From Apostichopus japonicus (Eukaryota > Echinodermata > Holothuroidea > Aspidochirotida > Stichopodidae), in contig NC_092569.1 of NCBI RefSeq assembly GCF_037975245.1, positions 27,340,668 to 27,404,667 on the forward strand: a DNA stretch of 64,000 bases, given 5' to 3'. The position numbers and the translations under genes were made by a program. The notes under the pieces are model-generated. The model was not told the DNA's origin and made no database searches. It saw only the letters and a list, made by a program, of their open reading frames with translations. Positions 57,750-64,000 of this stretch are shown piece by piece. The number at the start of each line of letters is the position of its first letter. The first letter of the stretch is position 1.

Positions 57750-57995
57750 TAACAATTATATGCTAAGACATCACAGAAACAAAGCATAATGACTGACAGA
57801 GATATGCTAAGATATCACAGAAACAAAGCATAATGACTGACAGTGATATGCTAAGACATCACATAAACCAAGCATTGTAACTGACAGTGATATGCTATGA
57901 CATCACAGAAACAAAGCATAATGACTTATAGAGAAATGCTAAGACAACACATAAACCAAGCATAATGAATGACGGTGATATGCTAAGAAATCACA
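57750..57995. repeat. Minisatellite (about 43 bp x 6)
   Basis: GATATGCTAAGACATCACAG followed by AAACAAAGCATAATGACTGA is repeated about six times. Confidence 0.85.
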
Positions 57996-60042
57996 AATTT
58001 CATCCCCTCCCTCCCCCCCCCCCCCCCTATGTACACAACCTCCTAAAAACTTCTCTAAACAGACACAGACACACTCAGGTGTGTTTTACAATCAGACTGA
58101 GGAGCTCATGGTTTTTCCTACTGTTCAAGTCCACGTACCCTAACCTTAACAATATCCCTTAACAAAAGAACTTTTCCGAGGACCTGGTGATTCTTACCGT
58201 CTGAGGACTCGCAATTCCTTTGTTCAAGCCCTTAGTCAGAATACAAAAAAAGTGCAGACACACACGCACACATTCTTATGTATTGTTATCAGTCCTGAAA
58301 TAATATATATACTAATGTTGTTTGCACAGGTATGTGTTCAGATACTTGTTCTCAATAAGAGTAGTTACCCATATCACGTTATGGGATGGATGGGATAGCC
58401 TATTGGAATTCTCAACATGCATTTCTCACAAAAAAATACATCTTAAAAGGTTGTATTGCTGAATCAAATGCATTGTAATATTTTCCTAGCCTTTATGCAT
58501 AGTCTACCCAAACAGTATATTGCATAACGGTGTTTTACACAGAATTTATTTATTATCTTGACTCTATGTATTCCATTTGAATGACTATGTACATATTAAT
58601 GTTCAATGTTTATTGAGAATTGATTGGTAGAGACCCTCCAGCAGAGGAAGGGGCTCTCTTGCATTTTGACAAAGGGGACTGTGATATTATTCCTGAATCA
58701 AGGTATCACGTTCGCACTCGCCAGATAAGCTTGGATACACACATGCTTGGTAATTGACTAGTTCAAGGTTTAAAAAAAAAGGATTTTAAAATGCAACAAG
58801 TTAAGGTGTTTAAACAATTAGTTTGACTTCTAACTTTGAATAAATGTTTCAAAAACCGGGCTACTTCAATAACTATAAGGAAGTTGTATATATATATACT
58901 ATTAGTGATCAGCTCACAGTACCGATGTGATAAATAGTCTGAGACTGCAGCTTGTCAAGTTCAGGAAACTAGGTAAGATCTTGTGACAGCACCCTCTGTT
59001 GGCTCATGGGGATGGCTGGAGGACCCCATTGAGAAGTAACCTATTATTACACGTAGGCATAAATATTATGATATTGGGTGAGGACATACAACGCTTTAAT
59101 ATTCCACTAAGCAAGGAACCATTGTGCCCTTTGAGCTCTTGTTTGGAGAGAGGCCAAAATATTAAAATTCCAATAACTCCACAACCTTAAATCGGATTGT
59201 AACCAAACATGGAATACAGTTGTTGGTTAATAGCTGGTACATGTATTGCAACAAATATTCCACTTAAGCAAGGAACCATAGTGCCTGTTGTGCTCTTGTT
59301 AAACAAGGGATTAACATTTAGGCCTACACTGAAGAACTGACGTCATCATCGAATTATCCTTAAAGGAGCATTCCAGGACTTGAGCATACTTTAAAGATCA
59401 ATATCTCGCAAACCAGACTATATACAGAAACATTACCGACACTCAACTCATTCCTATTTCTTGGACAGTCAATATGACGTATTAAGACTAAATTCATCCT
59501 TAAATAATAACCAAACCTGCTTGGATGTGAGTGAAGCTAAAAAATATATATTCTTTTATGCATTAAAAGCTTGTAGACGTTTTATTTCTTTCGTTTACTC
59601 TCTTAGTGATAACAACACGCATAGATAGAACTATGGAACAAATATTGTACTACACTTGCTGAATATCGGATTTGATTTGGCGGCTAATAACCTCCCCACC
59701 CCCACCCCCACCACCCCCCATTGCTCTGTGCCCATCTCCGATTGGCCGACTGGTCAGTCACCCCCTCCCCCTTTCTGGTCCTCATTTCATTATCGTCTTG
59801 ACCAACGTTAACGCCTCCATTGATACCAGATGTATTACAACGGGTAAATAGAAAAGAAATGGTGCCATGGCCGTTATATACCTTGCATGATTACATTTAC
59901 ATCCATTGTGTCAACGGAAAAAATGAGCCTGTTGTAGGTCGGTAACCTTTTGACTCCAATGAATAGGAATACTCCAAGTTATAGCCAACAAGAGTATACA
60001 GGAACAAGAAAAGAAACTATATCTATAACAATATGGTCAATC
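57996..60042. other. No recognised gene
   Basis: Two diverged copies of ATTCCACTAAGCAAGGAACC followed by ATTGTGCC lie near 59102 and 59261. Nothing else is supported. Confidence 0.45.
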
Positions 60043-60328
60043 CAGTGGCGTACCTAGAATAGCTAGCACCCGTGGCGGGTTCTTCCTTTGTCCCCCCGTG
60101 CCGGGAATGCCGTACTGGGGGTCTAAGGCTTCCCCCTCCCCTTTGAGAAAATTGTGTTTGTAAGGTGACTTAAATGCAAAATGGTGCTTTCTTTGGCAAA
60201 GCCTTGAACTGATTACACAATGATTTACAAAAACAATATGGAATTTGGGGGCATGGGGGCTGTAGCATGGCACCTCCCTGACTGGTATCCGGGTGGACCC
60301 CCATCCCCATCCGCTTAGTACGCGACTG
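60043..60328. mobile_element. Small hAT-like TIR element, 286 bp
   Basis: Left end CAGTGGCGTACCTAG and inverted right end CAGTCGCGTACTAAG. The 8-bp flanks do not match, so the target duplication is decayed or absent. Confidence 0.5.
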
Positions 60329-61029
60329 GGGGAAATTGCTATGTCATTCAGACAATTGCGCTAAAATTTATGAAAAGGAGCATTTTTGCACGATTTTTTT
60401 AAACAGATTATTTGAACAGTTACTATGCAACGACTGAGCTCTGACAGCTTTACAAACTCCACAAGAAAATATTTGTGGAAGCTCCTTTCTCAAACTCTAC
60501 TGGTTTATGTCACAATGGGTTTTTCGTTGGTAACCATGAAAGTCATCCAATAACTGGAATAAATATAGTTGTAAATCTATGAACATATACAGCAGTGGTC
60601 TTTCATGTCTCATAAAGTTATATTACAGTTTTTGTATAGGCTCATCTCATTGTTCAAAATCAGAAAAAAAAGCTCTCGTTATCATAAAGAGAATATTAAT
60701 TCTCAGCGATGCGGTAATTGCTTCTGATAATAGCACAGATATCACGTTTTGAACATGGTAGACGATATTAAAAAGAAATTCAATTTTCAAATAGAATATA
60801 TAATAAGCCTTACAAACTCATGATTAATAAAACCCCGTAAGTAAATGTCATATTAATCAAACGCGGTTCAACGGGGTTTAATGCTCCACTATATAGGCCT
60901 ATCATAAACAAAATTATCATAATAATATTAAAATACACTCAAAAAACAGAACGGGCTTTTCATACACAAAAAAACGAAATCAATTTCATTGACAGATTAA
61001 CATGGAAATGACCTTCACACACACACACA

Positions 61030-61735
61030 TGGCAATGCGATCGATTGTATGGTGATGTGATCGATTGTATCGTGATGTGATCGACTAGGCTGTGATGTGA
61101 TCGATTGCACGGTTATGTGATCGATTGTACGGTTATGTGATCGATTGTATGGTGTTGTGGTCGACTGTTCGGTGATGTGATCGATTGTATGGTGTTGTGA
61201 TCGACTGTACTGTGATGTGATCGATTGTACGGTTATGTGATCGATTGTTTGATTTGATTTGATTTGATTTATTTATTTGTTTTTCACATGTAAATTTACA
61301 GTGTGAAGGAAGTCTTCCAAAAAGCGTACAACAGCTTAACAAAGTAGAAGACTCCCTGTATAAGGGAAAGAAGAAAAGTATTTACATATCAATACAAAAT
61401 AGAATAATTCGACAATAATTGTACGGTTATGTGATCGATTGTATGGTGTTGTGGTCGACTGTTCGGTGATGTGATCGGTTGTACGATGCTGTGTTGCTTG
61501 TACTGTGATGTGATCGATTGTAAGGTGTTGTGGTCGATTGTAATGTGATGTGATCGATGGTACGGTGATGTGATCGGTTGAACGATGCTGTGTTGCTTGT
61601 ACTGTGATGTGATCGATTGTATGGTGTTGTGGTCGATTGTAATGTGATGTGATCGATTGTACGGTGATGTGATCTGTTGAACGATGTTGCGTTGCTTGTA
61701 CTGTGATTGATTCAGCGGTGACGTGACAACCATAC
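61030..61735. repeat. Minisatellite (about 20 bp), interrupted
   Basis: Units of TGATCGATTGTACGGTGATG and variants run from 61030 to 61245 and from 61420 to 61735. Repeated-peptide ORFs on the minus strand are by-products. Confidence 0.88.
61246..61418 (-). mobile_element. Insertion with (AAATC)n tail inside the minisatellite
   Basis: A non-repeat segment of about 170 bp splits the array. On the minus strand it ends in a (CAAAT)n run, like the 3' tail of a LINE or SINE, and ATTGT occurs on both sides as a possible short duplication. Confidence 0.45.
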
Positions 61736-62306
61736 CGATTACTTAGTGAGATATTATGGTGTAACAAATTATGTGCAACTAAACTGAGACTTAGTCAGAA
61801 TCTAACAAAATCAACTCAACCATATACAGCTCAAAATACAGCTTTTCATTTCACCTCAGTGTGCTATATGCAGGTGTGATTTTGTCTTTACCCTGATCTA
61901 TATCTTTAATGATAAAACGGTTATATTGTCAACGGATGAGTGATCGGATATCATATTCTTAATAAGTTTTAGCAATCACTCATGCATCATTTTGAATCTC
62001 TATAAAACATCGTTTATTGATTGCTAAGAAGATTCATAAATAAACACACTGACGACTCTGCCTCTTTTCAACCTTCTCTTAACATCCTATTCTGTCATTT
62101 ATCTTTGCTTTGTTGCATGCATGTATACGATTGATATATCTCTTTTAATGTATTACACAAGTGATCTCTGCGATAAAATGGTTTTAGGGTGCGATTTTTT
62201 ATTCAGTGTAAACTTTTATGACATTTTCTATGAATCGTGAAATTAAACCGAGTAGAGTAGTAAAGTATATGTCAGCTGTTGCTAAATCTTACTTTTTATT
62301 ATTATT
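61736..62306. other. No recognised gene
   Basis: AT-rich sequence, nothing supported. Confidence 0.5.
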
Positions 62307-62316
62307 AAAATATATA

Positions 62317-62395
<79 letters not shown>
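62307..62395. repeat. (TA)n microsatellite
   Basis: About 90 bp of TA repeats. Confidence 0.92.
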
Positions 62396-62396
<1 letters not shown>

Positions 62397-62802
62397 ATAA
62401 TAATACAGGCTTATAAGCACAACTACTACAGAAAACTGCGTGCACTGCTGTGCTGGAAAACAACTAAATAAATCTGAAAGTAACGATACAAAACTTAAAC
62501 CTGGTCGAGATTCTGGCTGAAATCAGAGCCATTGACAAATAAGTAGTGTTTTAATTGCCTCTTATAAGTAACAACATTTTGGATTTCTTTAAGGCTGTTA
62601 GGAAGCTTTTTCCACAATTTAGGTCCAGCCTTCGCAAACGAGCGATACCCATACGAGGATTTAACTCGAGGCTCTATCAATCACGTATTTCTGCTACGGT
62701 CAGAGGTTACCAAAATATCATGGATATATTTAGGACCCAGTTATCTAACAGACTTTAACACAATCAATATTATTTTAAAGTACACCCTCTCCTTGATTTA
62801 TA

Positions 62803-63476
62803 TATATTGTTACGAAGTCCAGATATCATGGTTTGGGAAACGAACACAATAAAGTAGGTTAGATAGGTTTTGTTTTAAAAGAATCTAATGCGTGTCTCTT
62901 GGTAACAAAAATATATAACTTAGCATAAATACATTACATACCTTAATACTTAAAGTTAACTTAGCGCGCACGCAAGGTACCTCGCTACCGCTGGGCTCTC
63001 CGTCGGGGTGTCAAATCCCAGGGTAGTCTGTGACCGTAGTGCGGGTGTGTCTGGAAGCTTCCGGAAGGCGCTTTACGTATAAATAACAGCTCCGGTGTAG
63101 AGAACAGGACCAGGTAAGGTAAATAATAAGTTCAGAAGAATGGTATCCAAAAGAGAGTTAAGAGTAAGTCACACACAGCGTGGTTGGCATGGTGAAGAAA
63201 GGCCGGAACGGAAAAGGTAGGTTTTCTAAGGGCTATGCAGACATAGTTGTGATACGTGGCGTGACGTACAGGTTGGTGCCACTGGGAGAAGAGGCCGAGC
63301 CACTCCTTGAAAACTAATATATATGGCATTCGGTGAGGTTACTCGACCGTAGCTTAGAACTGCACTGATTGTGCTTTAAGTTTACAAATTAGCATAATAA
63401 TACAAAATTTAAGAATTGCATAACATCAATTAGCGTAGTTAACCTTTAAAGTAACATGCTACATCATAACAATATA
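62803..63476. mobile_element. Solo LTR with 5-bp target duplication
   Basis: The segment 62808-63471 (664 bp) begins TGTTACGAAG and ends CATCATAACA, so its ends are TGTTA...TAACA. TATAT occurs immediately before and after it. It falls exactly between two parts of a LINE frame, which supports insertion. A TATAAATA motif lies near 63078. No internal retroelement genes remain. Confidence 0.75.
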
Positions 63477-63742
63477 TATCATACATCATTCTTGCAGCAA
63501 AATTTTGAACAGATTGGAGTTGATCATATAAATATTGGTTGAAACCAAAATAAAGTGAGTTACAATAATAAATATGCGAAATAACCATGGATTGGACAAT
63601 AGTGCTTAACTCAGACTTAGTAAGATAGACCGCATTTTAGAAATATTTCTGAGATTCTTAAAGCACCTGGATTTAAGTGAACAGATTTGATGCCGAGAAG
63701 ACATGGTATCGTCAAAATGTGTCGTCAAATAATGTAATCAGG

Positions 63743-63881
63743 GTATGTATGTATGTATTTTAGATCCTCGAGAACTCGCGAAGAAGCCATCATTGGCTTA
63801 TCAATGCCGCAAGCTCACCGAAGTCAGTCTCTTAGATTCATATTTAACGTCCATGATTATAAATTGTCAATTGTCAACAAC
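63743..63881 (-). mobile_element. SINE copy lacking its tRNA head
   Basis: Reverse complement of the body and tail of the SINE at 40278: it has the GTATGTATGTAT tail, AAGCTCACCGAAGTCAGTCT and TTGTCAATTGTCAACAAC. It splits the LINE relic. Confidence 0.78.
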
Positions 63882-64000
63882 TTTGAAAGCTTAATATCTC
63901 TGTAGAGATTAACAAAAGGACCAATGAGAAACACATTTGATTTATCGATATTAATAGTAAGCCCTGACACACTCGAAATTAGATTTGACATTTGATATGC

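Larger units (their letters stand above)
62495..64000 (-). pseudogene. LINE reverse-transcriptase C-terminal relic, interrupted twice
   Basis: Read on the minus strand from the window edge, GLTINIDKSNVFLIG appears first, then (after a SINE) FDDTMSSRHQICSLKSRCF and IYYCNSLYFGFNQYLYDQLQ, SVQNFAARMM, then (after a solo LTR) PKYIHDIL and SSYGYRSFAKAGPKLWKKLP, NSLKEIQNVVTYKRQLKHYL. This order (NxxKS, YCNSL, L-QNxAAR, YxxDLL-like, YGxRxF..A-P-LWN-LP) is the C-terminal half of non-LTR RTs of the CR1/L2/RTE kind. Several frameshifts are present. The element continues beyond 64000. Confidence 0.78.

Noticed and set aside
61133-61767. Minus-strand ORFs with repeated DHITVQ-like peptides
   Set aside because: By-product of the 20-bp minisatellite.

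Overview
This window is animal genomic DNA: AT-rich, with long introns, GT/AG splice sites, many mobile-element fossils, minisatellites and G/C homopolymers. A secreted fibrinogen-domain gene, tRNA-derived SINEs, Penelope, PIF/Harbinger and hAT relics, and an intron-split integrase-like gene fit a marine invertebrate deuterostome. I favour an echinoderm, perhaps a sea cucumber, but the species is an inference. Almost no coding sequence lies in long ORFs; genes were rebuilt by joining short exons whose phases agree.

Layout. 1-484: a short tandem duplication. 485-4949: a decayed PIF/Harbinger transposon with a DDE transposase relic (+) and a Myb/SANT-like relic (-). 6040-7104: a non-autonomous hAT-type element with a perfect 8-bp target duplication and a second element nested inside. 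9682-11955: three phase-matched exons of a retrotransposon-type integrase (+). 12665-12913: a small TIR element related to the longer hAT relic at 27079.

The main gene runs on the minus strand from 33386 to 15102. It encodes a signal peptide, a Pro/Cys N-terminal segment, four near-identical 29-residue Ser/Thr-rich stalk exons, a Cys-containing exon, a linker and a full fibrinogen C-terminal domain. The eleven exons sum to 1374 nt (457 aa) with every junction in phase. Its introns hold three tandem arrays. One duplicates a whole exon (about 965 bp x 3.3). The other two duplicate the edge of an exon with its 5' splice site (about 78 bp x 5-6, and about 295 bp x 3.5). This is the most unusual feature of the window.

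36726-38355: a second hAT-type element with a perfect 8-bp target duplication. 38700-40500: satellites and a tRNA-derived SINE. 42866-44881: four phase-matched minus-strand exons of a RidA/YjgF-family gene with one in-frame TAG. 45208-46430: a Penelope-like RT/GIY-YIG relic. 46908-47393: two tRNA-SINE copies. 48300-54390: minisatellites, including a 23-copy, about 82-bp G-rich array. 55571-55835: one intact plus-strand exon paralogous to the fibrinogen exon at 17800, without recognised neighbours. 57.7-61.7 kb: more minisatellites. 62495-64000: a LINE relic interrupted by a solo LTR (perfect 5-bp target duplication) and a SINE.

The genes do not form a pathway. The fibrinogen-domain gene probably makes a secreted lectin-like recognition protein with a mucin-like stalk. 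The RidA-like gene would act in enamine/imine detoxification if functional.
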